The position numbers and the translations under genes are program-made. The notes beneath the pieces were generated by a model. It did not search any database and was not told where the DNA came from. It was given only the letters and a program-made list of their open reading frames with translations. A stretch of 34,799 nucleotides of DNA from Betaproteobacteria bacterium (GTDB lineage: Bacteria; Pseudomonadota; Gammaproteobacteria; Burkholderiales; Thiobacteraceae). The stretch spans positions 1 through 34,799 of the forward strand of contig JANYAU010000007.1 in the NCBI GenBank assembly GCA_025361165.1, given 5' to 3'. Shown here piece by piece: positions 25,743-34,774 of the stretch. The first letter of the stretch is position 1. Each line of letters opens with the position of its first letter.

Positions 25743-26342
25743 TTAATTGGCTCCACCGATACCCGCGGCGGGTTTCAGTGGCAGGCCGCCGCCCGGATTA
25801 GGCGCCGCAGGCGCGCCTTTGCGTTTGGGTTGAATCACCACACGCACCCGGCCTTTCGGATTGTTTTCGCTAGCGCCATCCTTGCCGCCGATGACGCGGT
25901 ACGATTCGGTGCGGCCGTCATAGGTGATGTAATTGCCATGCACTTCGTCTTGGCCGCGCTTGATACGCGCCTGGGTGAACATCTCCAGCTTATCGCGTTT
26001 AGCGTCGTATTCGATGCGCTGCGCCCAGCCTTCGATGTTTACATCCACGCCGTCGCTTTTCTGTTTGAAATAAGAGGGGTTGCCATAAGCCGTGCTCTTG
26101 GAAAAGCCTTCGTTGTCTTGCACCACCATTAATTTATCGGCGGTGATTAAGAGCGTGCCCTGGGTCAGCCGGACGTTGCCCTGATAGGTACTCACTCGGG
26201 TTTGATCGTTCACTTCGACGGTATCGGATTCCAAGTTCACTGGTTTGTCGCGGTCCGCCTGTTCGGCATGCGCGGGCAAGGCGAACAGGAGTACGGCGGT
26301 ATGGGCGAGCAAAGAAATCCAGCTAGGGATGGCGCGGTTCAT
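25743..26342 (-). CDS. lptA: Periplasmic LPS-transport protein LptA
   Basis: 199 residues with a signal peptide (SWISLLAHTAVLLFALPAHA) followed by the OstA beta-jellyroll, which forms the LPS bridge between LptC and LptD. Typical features are VEVNDQTRVSTYQGNVRLTQ and the repeating beta-strand pattern through GNYITYDGRTESYRVIGG. The C-terminus is a Gly/Pro-rich tail (APAAPNPGGGLPLKP), a little longer than in E. coli. The start overlaps lptC by 20 bases. Confidence 0.95.
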   Translation of the reverse strand: MNRAIPSWISLLAHTAVLLFALPAHAEQADRDKPVNLESDTVEVNDQTRVSTYQGNVRLTQGTLLITADKLMVVQDNEGFSKSTAYGNPSYFKQKSDGVDVNIEGWAQRIEYDAKRDKLEMFTQARIKRGQDEVHGNYITYDGRTESYRVIGGKDGASENNPKGRVRVVIQPKRKGAPAAPNPGGGLPLKPAAGIGGAN

Positions 26343-26898
26343 ATCTGACCTTTACGTTCGAAAGCAACTTGAAGGTATGCTTCCTTTTGTCCAATTTTAA
26401 GCCAACTGCGGTGATATGGGTATGCGCATCGTTGATAACTACTGGTTTATCGGTGAACGCCAAATCTTTATCTGGTATCAGGTGTAGAAAGGTAGTGTCC
26501 AGCGTCAGCTCGGATGCTGCGCCTCGCGCTTCGCGGATTACCCGGACATGATCGTGTAAATAGGCGTCTTTGCCGTCTTCGGTGACAATGCCGCGCTGTG
26601 CGTACATATGGTAAGGCGCGGTGTTTGGCGCGAAGCTCATAAAATGCGGCCGCTCCAGCAGCGTGGTTTTATCATCCGGGTAATGGGTCATTTTTATCGC
26701 AGCCAGGGTGAAGTGCGGTTGGCCGCTGAGATCGAGTGTCGCCGAGCTAAAATTTTCTACTACGTAATCAGGCTCGTGCCGGGTGCTGCCATCCAGTTTA
26801 GGTTCACCGGGCTGCACCACGCGATCCAGCCACAGGGTCAGCGCGGCGAAGAGCACGAGGAAGATGAGCGTGGCCCAGGCGGAAAGATGTCTGATCAT
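26323..26898 (-). CDS. lptC: LPS export component LptC
   Basis: 191-residue bitopic inner-membrane protein linking LptBFG to LptA. One N-terminal helix (ATLIFLVLFAALTLWL) is followed by the OstA-like jellyroll (PDYVVENFSSATLDLSGQP, YPDDKTTLLERPHF). The frame extends 20 codons further upstream, but the ATG at 26898 overlaps the kdsC stop as ATGA and gives the normal length. Confidence 0.93.
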   Translation of the reverse strand: MIRHLSAWATLIFLVLFAALTLWLDRVVQPGEPKLDGSTRHEPDYVVENFSSATLDLSGQPHFTLAAIKMTHYPDDKTTLLERPHFMSFAPNTAPYHMYAQRGIVTEDGKDAYLHDHVRVIREARGAASELTLDTTFLHLIPDKDLAFTDKPVVINDAHTHITAVGLKLDKRKHTFKLLSNVKVRYEPRHP

Positions 26899-27467
26899 TT
26901 CAAATAAGGAGCAAGCTGCGCATCCAGCGTGCCTTGCGCGCGCATGATGCGCTCGCATACTTCGCGCACGGCGCCTTTGCCCCCGGGGAGCCGGGTCACA
27001 TAGTGGGCATATTGCTTAACGCTATCCATCGCACTCGGCACCGCGATGGACAGCCCGCTGCGGCGCATCATCGGCAGATCGACTACATCGTCGCCCATGG
27101 CGGCAACTTGCTCAGAGGCGACGCCGAGCCGCGCAGTGAGCTCCGAGAATGCTTCGAGTTTATCTTCGACGCCTTGATACAGATGTTCAATGTTGAGATT
27201 TTTTGCTCGATGGCGCATCAGCGGCGAGTCGCGGCCGGTAATGATCGCGATTGCTACGCCGCTTTTTTTCAACATTTTGAGGCCGTGGCCGTCGAGCGAA
27301 AAGAACGCTTTCATTTCCTGGCCGGCATCGTTCAGATACAGCGAACCATCGGTCAGCACGCCGTCCACATCGAAAATGATGAGCTTGATTTTGGCCGCGC
27401 GGATGTTGATTTCCTGCTCGGTAAGCGGCGCGGCGAGTGGCGCAAACGGGGTCATGATCTGGCTCAT
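26895..27467 (-). CDS. kdsC: KDO-8-phosphate phosphatase
   Basis: 190-residue HAD-superfamily phosphatase of the C0 (capless) type that releases KDO from KDO 8-phosphate in lipid A-core synthesis. The nucleophile motif is IIFDVDGVLTDG, motif II is IAIITGRDS and motif IV is MGDDVVDLPMM. It begins five bases after the kdsD stop and its own stop overlaps lptC by four bases, so translation across the three genes is tightly linked. Confidence 0.97.
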   Translation of the reverse strand: MSQIMTPFAPLAAPLTEQEINIRAAKIKLIIFDVDGVLTDGSLYLNDAGQEMKAFFSLDGHGLKMLKKSGVAIAIITGRDSPLMRHRAKNLNIEHLYQGVEDKLEAFSELTARLGVASEQVAAMGDDVVDLPMMRRSGLSIAVPSAMDSVKQYAHYVTRLPGGKGAVREVCERIMRAQGTLDAQLAPYLK

Positions 27468-27472
27468 GCGTC

Positions 27473-28474
27473 TTACACCACACCCGCGCTCATTAAGTCA
27501 TGCATATTGACCGCACCCACGAGTTGGCCCGTCTCATCCACGACCAGTAGCGCATACACCTTACTGTCCTGCATTACTTTCACCGCTTCCGCCGCCAATT
27601 TATTCGGTGTGATGCTGCGCGGCTGGCGCGTCATCACTTCACCTACCACCGTCACGCGAATGTCGAGACCGCGGTCGAGGCTGCGGCGCAAATCGCCATC
27701 GGTGTAGACACCGTTCACGCGGCCTTGTGCATCCACTACGGCTGTCATACCCATGCCTTTGCGCGTCATTTCCAGCATCGCGGCTTGCACCAGGGCGGTT
27801 TCCGGCACCTGCGGCAGCCCCTCGCCCTGGCGCATGACATCGGCAACATGCACCAGCAGCCGCTTGCCGAGCGTGCCGCCAGGATGCGAGCGCGCAAAAT
27901 CGTCGGGGCCGAAGCCGCGCGCATCCAACAGCGCAATGGCGAGCGCATCACCCAGCGCCAAAGTGGCGGTGGTGCTGGCGGTCGGCGCCAAGTTGAGCGG
28001 GCAGGCTTCTTTTTCCACGCTGGTGTCGAGATGCACATCGGCTTCGCGCGCCAGCGTGGAATTCGGGTTGCCGGTCATGGCGATCAATTTCGCGCCGGTG
28101 CGTTTAAGGATAGGCACGATGGTCAATAACTCCGGACTTTCACCGGAGTTGGAAAGTGCGATCACCGCATCGTGTTGGGTAATCATGCCCAGGTCGCCGT
28201 GGCTGGCTTCGGCCGGGTGCACGAAAAATGCTGGTGTGCCGGTGCTGGCCAGGGTGGAGGCGATTTTGCGCGCGATATGGCCGGATTTACCCATCCCGCA
28301 CACCACAATGCGGCCTTGGCAATCCAAAATTAATTGTAAGGCGGCGAGAAAATGTTGATCCACGCGCGCAATCAGCGCATGCACCGCAGCCGCTTCGATC
28401 GTGAGTACTTCACGTGCGAGATCGAGCGCTTTATCGGTTAACAGCGTGGGTAAGGGGGAAGCGTGAGCAGTCAT
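27473..28474 (-). CDS. kdsD: Arabinose-5-phosphate isomerase
   Basis: Converts ribulose 5-phosphate to arabinose 5-phosphate, the first committed precursor of KDO. An SIS domain (GMGKSGHIARKIASTLASTG, HPAEASHGDLGMI, NSGESPELLTI, and the EACPLNLAPTASTT segment) is followed by two CBS domains (about 210-333). The ATG at 28474 gives 333 aa, the usual size; upstream in-frame codons extend the frame but do not match the family. TATACT at 28488-28483 lies too close to the start for an ordinary leader and has no -35. Confidence 0.96.
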   Translation of the reverse strand: MTAHASPLPTLLTDKALDLAREVLTIEAAAVHALIARVDQHFLAALQLILDCQGRIVVCGMGKSGHIARKIASTLASTGTPAFFVHPAEASHGDLGMITQHDAVIALSNSGESPELLTIVPILKRTGAKLIAMTGNPNSTLAREADVHLDTSVEKEACPLNLAPTASTTATLALGDALAIALLDARGFGPDDFARSHPGGTLGKRLLVHVADVMRQGEGLPQVPETALVQAAMLEMTRKGMGMTAVVDAQGRVNGVYTDGDLRRSLDRGLDIRVTVVGEVMTRQPRSITPNKLAAEAVKVMQDSKVYALLVVDETGQLVGAVNMHDLMSAGVV

Positions 28475-28558
28475 GGGCGAGAAGTATAGCAAGAACCTCT
28501 GCATCCGGCGTGTGCGGGCACGTTGGCAGCCCGGATTCAATCCCGCATACTCCGCACT

Positions 28559-30529
28559 ATGAGTACATTGGCTTCGGTTTTGGTATTGCTCGGCAGCGCC
28601 GTGGTGGTGGTGGCGCTGTTCCGCATGCTGCGGTTGCCGCCCTTGCTCGCCTATATTTTTGTCGGTGTGACGATCGGCCCGCACGGCCAAGCGTGGATTC
28701 CCGCGTCTGCACAAACCAGCGCGCTAGCGGAATTCGGCGTGGTGTTTTTGATGTTTGCCATCGGCCTCGAATTCAGTTTGGCGCAATTGAAAGCCATGCG
28801 CCGCTTGGTGTTCGGCGTGGGTGGCGCGCAGGTAGTGTTGACGGCTTTGGCAGTGCTCGGCCTCAGTCTCGCCTGGGGCATGGATTGGCGCGCCGGGCTG
28901 GCCTTGGGCGGCATTTTCGCTATGTCTTCCACCGCGATTGTGAGCAAGCTGTTGGCGGAGCGCGTCGAATTGCATTCGGTCCACGGCCGCCAGACCATGG
29001 GCGTGCTGTTGTTCCAAGATTTAGCGGTGGTGCCGTTCCTAGTGCTGATCCCTGCGCTGGCTAAGGGCGGCGACGGCCTGCTCGTGGCGCTAGGTGTGGC
29101 CGCGCTCAAAGCCAGCATTGCACTGGCGCTGATTTTGTATTTCGGTCAGCGCCTGGTGCGCCCGTGGTTCCACGCCATTGCGCGGCGCAAGATGAGCGAG
29201 CTGTTTATGCTCAATGTACTGCTCATCACTTTAGGCCTGGCCTATATTACGCAACAGGCGGATTTATCACTCGCGCTCGGCGCCTTCCTGGCCGGGGTGC
29301 TGATATCCGAAACCGAATATCGTTATCAAGTAGAAGCCGATACGCAGCCCTTCCGCGATGTGCTGCTCGGACTCTTCTTTATCACCATCGGTATGCAGCT
29401 TGATCTCGGCATGCTGATTCAGCACGCGGGGTGGGTGCTGCTGCTGTTGGCGGGTTTGTTATTCGGCAAGCTGGCGCTGATTTTTCTTCTGGCGCGCGCT
29501 TTCGGCAGTCATCCCGGCGACGCGCTGCGCACCGGCTTGACGCTGGCGCAAGCCGGCGAGTTCGGGTTTGTGTTGTTGACGGAGGCGGGCAAGATTTCCA
29601 CCTTGCACGCCGATGTGATGCAAGCCGTGCTGAGCGCCATGCTCTTGTCGATGGTGTTGGCGCCGCTCTTGATCCACTACCGCGAAGCCATCGTGAAAAA
29701 GCTTATCGTCGGCGATTGGATGAACCAAGCCGCGAAGCTGCATGAGATTGCGGTCAAAACGTTTAGCGTGCAAGGCCACGTCATCGTCTGCGGTTACGGC
29801 CGCAGCGGGCAGAATTTAGCGCGCTTTCTAGAGCGTGAAAAATTACCTTTTATCGCGCTTGATTTCGATCCGGCCCGGGTCAAGCTGGCTGCCGCAGCGG
29901 GCGAAAGCGTGGTGTACGGCGATGCCGCGCGGCGCGAAGTGCTGCAGGCGGCGGGTATCTCCCGCGCGCGTGCGGTGGTGGTGACTTATGCCGATGTACC
30001 TTCCGCACTGCGCGTGATCGGTGCGGTGCGCGAAATCAACCCTCAAGTGCCGGTAATCGTCCGCACGGTAGACGACACCGATCTGGAAAAACTCATGCAA
30101 GCGGGTGCCGCGGAAGTGGTGCCGGAAGTGTTGGAAGGCAGTCTCATGCTCGCCTCTCACGCGCTGATTTTGCTCGGCGTGCCGCTGGCGCGCGTACTAC
30201 GCTCGGTGCGCGAAGTGCGCGCCAGCCGCTATCAATTGCTGAAAGCGTTCTTCCACGGCGCGACCGACGAACCAGAAGAAGCGCCCGCTGAACACGCCGA
30301 ACCGAGGTTGTATACCGTAACGATTACCGAGCGCATGGCGGCAATGGGTAAAACGCTTGCTGAATTGAATTTGGAAAGTTTGGCGGTCACTGTGACGGCG
30401 GTGCGCCGTCATAATATCCGTAGCTTCGACCCGCAACCGGAAACGCGGTTGGAAGCAGACGATGCGGTGGTGCTCCTCGGCCGGCCAGCACCACTGGCCG
30501 CCGCCGAGTTGCGTTTAAGGGGGGATTAG
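28559..30529 (+). CDS. Kef-type monovalent cation:proton antiporter with TrkA domains
   Basis: 656 residues, CPA2 family. About twelve transmembrane helices come first (LASVLVLLGSAVVVVALF, EFGVVFLMFAIGLEFSLAQL, MSSTAIVSKLLAE, GVLLFQDLAVVPFLVLIP). A RCK/TrkA-N nucleotide-binding domain follows at about 408-530 (HVIVCGYGRSGQNLARFLE, with the distal Asp in ALDFDP), then a TrkA-C domain near the C-terminus (LYTVTITERMAAMGKTLAEL). It resembles KefB/KefC and YbaL; the gating ligand and exact ion are not readable. It is divergent from kdsD. Its TAG stop overlaps the TAA of the pilin-like gene by four bases. Confidence 0.92.
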   Translation: MSTLASVLVLLGSAVVVVALFRMLRLPPLLAYIFVGVTIGPHGQAWIPASAQTSALAEFGVVFLMFAIGLEFSLAQLKAMRRLVFGVGGAQVVLTALAVLGLSLAWGMDWRAGLALGGIFAMSSTAIVSKLLAERVELHSVHGRQTMGVLLFQDLAVVPFLVLIPALAKGGDGLLVALGVAALKASIALALILYFGQRLVRPWFHAIARRKMSELFMLNVLLITLGLAYITQQADLSLALGAFLAGVLISETEYRYQVEADTQPFRDVLLGLFFITIGMQLDLGMLIQHAGWVLLLLAGLLFGKLALIFLLARAFGSHPGDALRTGLTLAQAGEFGFVLLTEAGKISTLHADVMQAVLSAMLLSMVLAPLLIHYREAIVKKLIVGDWMNQAAKLHEIAVKTFSVQGHVIVCGYGRSGQNLARFLEREKLPFIALDFDPARVKLAAAAGESVVYGDAARREVLQAAGISRARAVVVTYADVPSALRVIGAVREINPQVPVIVRTVDDTDLEKLMQAGAAEVVPEVLEGSLMLASHALILLGVPLARVLRSVREVRASRYQLLKAFFHGATDEPEEAPAEHAEPRLYTVTITERMAAMGKTLAELNLESLAVTVTAVRRHNIRSFDPQPETRLEADDAVVLLGRPAPLAAAELRLRGD

Positions 30530-31212
30530 AACAGCGATACGCCGCCGCATTGGGTGGCAGTAGAAGTAATGGCCCAAGTATAGGGGCCACTACCGGCAAT
30601 ACAAATAGTGCTTAGTGAGCTTGGCCATGCACTAAAACGGAAGTTGCCGGTGTTGGGTGTGCCGTCATCTATTTTACGGTCCACTTCAGCAAGTATGGTG
30701 GCGGGAATGTTGGTGCCCGTCTTGATATTGTGTACCGAAGGAATCGTACTAACACCGCCGGCCAATGTCGCGCCATCCGCGTATATGTTGTCGAAAATGA
30801 GTTGCATCAAGCCACCAAACGGATTTGAGGGAGAATTCGTGGGGTCAGCAACAGAGCCCGTCCCCGTGTAATTGCCCGTAATGAATCCTGCTTTGGACAG
30901 TTGATACCAAGCGCAAATGGATTTGTCGGTAGTGTCGATCAAACTATCGCTGGTGGTTGGGCCGCAGGTTGTTCCGGCGCCAGGAATGTTCGCGTTAGCA
31001 TTAGCTTTGGTGTAATCCCCCGGAATCCCACGATACCTATCTTGAAACCCAAAAAACGCCGCCTTGATGCCATCTTGTTGCGCAATGATATTGCGCACCC
31101 GCGCATTCTGAATCAGCTCTTGCCCTTTGAGCACGCCACCCAACAGTAGGCCGATAATCACCAGCACAATCGCTATTTCGATAAGCGTAAAACCTTTTTG
31201 ATTTATGCGCAT
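30526..31212 (-). CDS. Type IV pilin-like protein (prepilin)
   Basis: 228 residues. The class III leader MRINQKG is cut before Phe8 (G-FTLIE), followed by the hydrophobic alpha-1 helix (IAIVLVIIGLLLGGVLKGQEL). The globular part contains Cys pairs, including a C-terminal CIAGSGPYTWAITSTATQC that could form the pilin D-loop. The ATG at 31212 has AAGGTGGGG upstream; the frame extends 23 codons further but the leader would then be wrong. A sigma-54 promoter lies 46 bases upstream. It could be a minor pilin or pseudopilin rather than the major pilin; no other pilus structural gene is adjacent. Confidence 0.9.
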   Translation of the reverse strand: MRINQKGFTLIEIAIVLVIIGLLLGGVLKGQELIQNARVRNIIAQQDGIKAAFFGFQDRYRGIPGDYTKANANANIPGAGTTCGPTTSDSLIDTTDKSICAWYQLSKAGFITGNYTGTGSVADPTNSPSNPFGGLMQLIFDNIYADGATLAGGVSTIPSVHNIKTGTNIPATILAEVDRKIDDGTPNTGNFRFSAWPSSLSTICIAGSGPYTWAITSTATQCGGVSLF

Positions 31213-31257
31213 TTCCCCACCTTGTTTTTTTATAGTGTTCAAGATGCTTAGCCCGCA

Positions 31258-31272
31258 GCAAAAAAAATGCCA
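31258..31272 (-). promoter_or_regulatory. Sigma-54 (-24/-12) promoter of the pilin-like gene
   Basis: Minus-strand TGGCATTTTTTTTGC keeps GG and GC exactly 10 bases apart and matches TGGCA-N6-TTGC. The predicted start near 31247 gives a leader of about 35 bases. Sigma-54 control of pilin genes by PilR is established in Pseudomonas. Confidence 0.8.
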
Positions 31273-31309
31273 CCGAAACATATAAACCGGAAATTTTTTT
31301 ATATTTTTA

Positions 31310-31322
31310 TTTCAATAAGTTA
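31310..31322 (+). promoter_or_regulatory. IHF-like site upstream of the pilin promoter
   Basis: TTTCAATAAGTTA matches WATCAA-N4-TTR with one mismatch, in a long A/T tract (about 31290-31331) roughly 70 bases upstream of the predicted start. No clear PilR-type CTGTC repeat is visible next to it. Confidence 0.35.
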
Positions 31323-31374
31323 TATTTTTTTGTGAGCAGGAAACGGCATGAATTGGGCTAGTGACGACGAGTTT

Positions 31375-32097
31375 TCAACGCGTCTGCCGGGATTTCGGCG
31401 ATTTGGTTTCTAATTCGTTGTAACGCTCCGTAAGGAAATGCCTTTCTTGTGGATCGGTAATGCTGCCGGTGGCAAGCAGCGCGCCGAGTTCGATTTTAGC
31501 GGCCTCGCGTTCCCCCATATCCTCCAGAATAAAAATCGGCATCTGGCTGGCCCAGTGCGGGATGCTGGGGTCACGTGCATGTTGCTGAATCGCGTGCGCA
31601 TAAGTCAGCGCCAGCGGTAGGTCGTGCAGGCTATGTTTGGCGATGAGTGCGGCATGCGCGAGATAGCGCCAACGCCGCTTCGGGTCGGCCAGAAATTGGT
31701 GGTAGGTGAAATCCAGCATGAGGCGTTGCTTGGCGGGGTCGGGTACTTGGGCATAAAGGTAGCTCGACATGAGCAAGGGATAGTTCGAGTGCGGATCCAA
31801 CTCAAGCAGCCTGCCGAGCCAGGCAGCGACCCGGCTGTAATCGAGCGCCGCGAAGGGGATGCTGATGCCGGGTTGGTTGTCGAAGGCTTGCAGCCGTAGT
31901 GCCAGCAGTCCGGCAAGCGTGATGGGTTCACCCAGGCTGGCTAGCCGGGCGGCAGTTGCGCTGGGTGGTGGCGCAAGCGCTTCTACATACGCGACGGGTG
32001 CGGTTTGCATTGCGCGCCAACTGATTTGCAGCGCGAGCAGTAAGACACCGCAGAACATCACCGCGCGCGGGACTGCTCGTAGCGAACGTACATGCAT
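31375..32097 (-). CDS. Unknown protein with N-terminal membrane anchor, TPR-like
   Basis: 240 residues. One N-terminal hydrophobic segment (AVMFCGVLLLALQISWRAM) is followed by an all-helical, Ala/Leu-rich body (WLGRLLELDPHSNYPLLMSS, LPLALTYAHAIQQHARDP) resembling tetratricopeptide repeats without a clean consensus. The ATG at 32097 lies one base after the TGA of the ABC-2-type permease gene, so the two are translationally coupled and probably work together. I do not recognise a named family. A membrane-anchored scaffold exposed to the periplasm is the most that can be inferred. Confidence 0.75.
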   Translation of the reverse strand: MHVRSLRAVPRAVMFCGVLLLALQISWRAMQTAPVAYVEALAPPPSATAARLASLGEPITLAGLLALRLQAFDNQPGISIPFAALDYSRVAAWLGRLLELDPHSNYPLLMSSYLYAQVPDPAKQRLMLDFTYHQFLADPKRRWRYLAHAALIAKHSLHDLPLALTYAHAIQQHARDPSIPHWASQMPIFILEDMGEREAAKIELGALLATGSITDPQERHFLTERYNELETKSPKSRQTR

Positions 32098-32098
32098 A

Positions 32099-32863
32099 TC
32101 AAAGATTTTTGCGATACATATCAAATATCGCTGCGCTCGTGATCAGCGCGACGAAGATCAGCGTTTGCAACGCGAGAGAGCCGAGCATTGGCGCGGGCAC
32201 GACGCCATCCACCAGCCAGCGCGTTTGTGCGAACTGATCCAGGCGCGGCAATAACAAGGCGAGACTATCCAAGAGCCCAGTCATGTAGCGGTGCGAAAGG
32301 GAGGCCGCATTGAGGCTGGCGTGACTGATAAGTTGAATCGTGGCGAGGCTTTTCGCCAACAGATAAAAGCCGAGGGTGAGCATCAGGCCAGCGGCAACGC
32401 CGCGCAGGGTGATGCCGCAAAACACGCTTACCGCGGCGACGATCCAGGTTTCCAACAGCAACGATGCGACCCATGGCCACCACGCCGCGGCGGACACAAA
32501 CGCTGCCAATGGCAAAGCGCAGGAGAGAGCGATCAGCATCGCGGCGCTACTCATGCCTAAAGTTTTCCCCAGTACATAATGGCTGCGCGGTAAATCGAGC
32601 GCCAACAACAGTGCCGGGCCTTTATCATTGAACTCTCGTTGCAGGGTACTGATAATGAAGGCCGTGGCGATTAGCGCGCTGATGGCGCGCAGGCTCGTGG
32701 CCAGGAAAGCCACTTGCAAGCGTTGGCTATCGGTGATGGCGAGTTCGCGGATGAGAAAGCTCGCCGCCGTGAGTAATAAGATCGCACTCAGCACCAGCCA
32801 TAGCAGGCGGCTACGGGCGGCTTCGACTAGGGTATAGCAGGCGATGGCAAGGATTTTGCGCAT
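32099..32863 (-). CDS. ABC-2-type transporter permease-like protein
   Basis: 254 residues with about six transmembrane helices (LLWLVLSAILLLTAASFLI, AISALIATAFIISTLQREF, MLIALSCALPLAAFVSAAA, LLETWIVAAVSVFCGITL and two more). The segment FNDKGPALLLALDLPRSHYVLGK resembles the cytoplasmic coupling region of ABC-2/Nos-type permeases. Its ATPase partner is not next to it: upstream lies the divergent kinase and downstream the TPR-like gene. The substrate is unknown. Confidence 0.75.
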   Translation of the reverse strand: MRKILAIACYTLVEAARSRLLWLVLSAILLLTAASFLIRELAITDSQRLQVAFLATSLRAISALIATAFIISTLQREFNDKGPALLLALDLPRSHYVLGKTLGMSSAAMLIALSCALPLAAFVSAAAWWPWVASLLLETWIVAAVSVFCGITLRGVAAGLMLTLGFYLLAKSLATIQLISHASLNAASLSHRYMTGLLDSLALLLPRLDQFAQTRWLVDGVVPAPMLGSLALQTLIFVALITSAAIFDMYRKNL

Positions 32864-33008
32864 AGTGTGCGGATAGTACCAAATTTGAATGGGGTTTTAA
32901 GCACAAGGTACACGGGGGCGCGGGGAAATCGCACGGGTAGTGTTCTTACTTTTCGCGCTCCCCGTGGTTTAATGAGCGTGTTGAGTACTTGACGAAAACG
33001 ATAAAAAT

Positions 33009-34727
33009 ATGACTGAAACGCAACGTGTCACCGTCAGTGGTTGGACCGCCAAATACGCGCATTGGTGGATGGGCTTGATGCTCATCACGCTCCATGGCGC
33101 CTTGGCGTGGGGTATCGAGATGTGGTGGGCGCGCGGGCTGATGCTGGCGCACTTCGGTTTCTTTTTGATGTGGCAGCCAGTGTGGCGCGCGGATCGCGAA
33201 ATTTCCGCGATCTCGGCTGTGCTCATCATCGGCGTTGGGTTGGCGCTGGGTTTTATCGCGAGTTGGTGGCTGGCGGCGTTGTGGTTGGGCGTGTTGGCCG
33301 GCTTGATCGGTGGTAAGGCGTTTGGTGCGGAATCGGCGCGGCAGCGTGCGGCTAGCCTGATCGCGCTGCTCTACTTGCTCGGCATGTTGCTCGGCTGGGT
33401 GGTGCCGCAGTTGTTCCTTGATTATCACGACACCCCGGCGCTGGTTTGGCTGATGCGCTACGGCTGGCTCATTTTCCCGGTCGCTTTATTGTTTATTCCC
33501 CAGGAACGCGCTGCCAGCGCGACGCACGTGGTCGATTTCATCTACAGTGTGATGTTGTTTTTGCTGGTGATGGTGCTGGTGCTGGGCAGTTTCGCTTTGA
33601 AGCTGGTGACCAAAGGCGATTACCTGTTCGCCGTGGCGCAAACCTTGTTGGGCCTGGCGGCGATGCTGTTCATTTTGGCTTGGTTGTGGAAGCCGCGCGC
33701 CGGTTTTTCCGGCTTCGGCCAATTGCTGTCGCGTTACCTGCTGAGCGTCGGGCTGCCGTTCGAACAATGGATACAAAGCCTCGCGCATTTGGCCGAAGCC
33801 GAGCGCGAGCCGGAAGCGTTTTTGCAAAAAGCGATGGCGGAAATTCACCGCTTGCCGTGGGTGGCGGGTGGCGTGTGGCACACGCTGGATGAAGCAGGTG
33901 AGTTCGGCTATACGACGCCGCATTGTATCGAAATCGATGTGCATCGTTTGCAACTGGCCTTATATACGCGCGGCCGAGTGTCACCTTCACTGATGGTGCA
34001 TGTGCGGCTGCTCACGGAATTGTTGGAGTTTTTCTACGAAGCGAAATTGCGTGAGCAGTTGCAGCGTCAAAATGCCTATGTGCAAGCCATCCACGAGACT
34101 GGCGCACGGTTAACGCATGATGTGAAAAATTTACTGCAATCGCTCACCGCGCTGTGTTCCGCCGCCGAATCGACCGAAGCCGATCAAGCCGAGGCGCTGC
34201 AAATGCTGATCCGGCGCCAACTCCCGCTGATTACCCGGCGCTTGGATCAAACCCTAAAAAAACTTAAAGCGCCGCATATGGTGGGACGCGAGGAAATCCC
34301 CGCCGCCGAGTGGTGGCAGAATTTACGCGCGCGCTATGAGCCGCATGGCGTGGCGTTCGAGCTCGATGGCGCGCTCGACGGTTGCCAAGTGCCGGCCGAG
34401 CTATTCGATAGCGTGGCCGACAATTTATTGCAAAATGCCATCAAGAAGCGTGGCGCAGAAGCGGGTGTCGTCATTCGCGTCCGTTTCGCGCCTGAGCGGG
34501 GAGGCACGCTCAAGATCGAGGATAGCGGTAACGCCATGCCGGATAGCATGGCGCTAAAACTGTTTCGTGCGCCGGTGACTTCGCATACCGGCTTGGGAAT
34601 CGGTTTATATCAAGCCGCGCGCCAAGCGGAACAACTTGGCTATCGGCTACAGGTGGCGCAAAACGAAACGGGCAATGTGGGGTTTGAGTTGAGCGTGATG
34701 CGCGAAGTGCAAGCCACGCTAGGGTAG
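33009..34727 (+). CDS. Membrane histidine kinase, PrsK-like H-box
   Basis: 572 residues. About eight transmembrane helices fill residues 15-235, followed by a GAF-like sensory region (about 260-345). The phospho-acceptor segment is TGARLTHDVKNLLQSLTAL with His370, of H-D-x-K-N-L type as in the PEP-CTERM/exosortase-associated kinase PrsK rather than H-E-x-x-x-P. The ATPase has N-box VADNLLQNAIKKR, G1 LKIEDSGNAMP and G2 GLGIGLYQAARQAE. It is divergent from the ABC-2 permease gene. A new reading frame with a strong ribosome site starts 47 bases downstream and may be its response regulator. The signal is unknown. Confidence 0.87.
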   Translation: MTETQRVTVSGWTAKYAHWWMGLMLITLHGALAWGIEMWWARGLMLAHFGFFLMWQPVWRADREISAISAVLIIGVGLALGFIASWWLAALWLGVLAGLIGGKAFGAESARQRAASLIALLYLLGMLLGWVVPQLFLDYHDTPALVWLMRYGWLIFPVALLFIPQERAASATHVVDFIYSVMLFLLVMVLVLGSFALKLVTKGDYLFAVAQTLLGLAAMLFILAWLWKPRAGFSGFGQLLSRYLLSVGLPFEQWIQSLAHLAEAEREPEAFLQKAMAEIHRLPWVAGGVWHTLDEAGEFGYTTPHCIEIDVHRLQLALYTRGRVSPSLMVHVRLLTELLEFFYEAKLREQLQRQNAYVQAIHETGARLTHDVKNLLQSLTALCSAAESTEADQAEALQMLIRRQLPLITRRLDQTLKKLKAPHMVGREEIPAAEWWQNLRARYEPHGVAFELDGALDGCQVPAELFDSVADNLLQNAIKKRGAEAGVVIRVRFAPERGGTLKIEDSGNAMPDSMALKLFRAPVTSHTGLGIGLYQAARQAEQLGYRLQVAQNETGNVGFELSVMREVQATLG

Positions 34728-34774
34728 CTTGCCGGCCGCGACCATGCGGTTGAAGAGTACGTTGGGAGAGAGCC

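Noticed and set aside
26934-27707. Plus-strand open frame of 257 codons
   Set aside because: Antisense across kdsC and the end of kdsD, two well-supported genes.
28483-28488. TATACT as the -10 of kdsD
   Set aside because: No -35 at the right distance, and the start would fall almost at the ATG; kept only as a remark.
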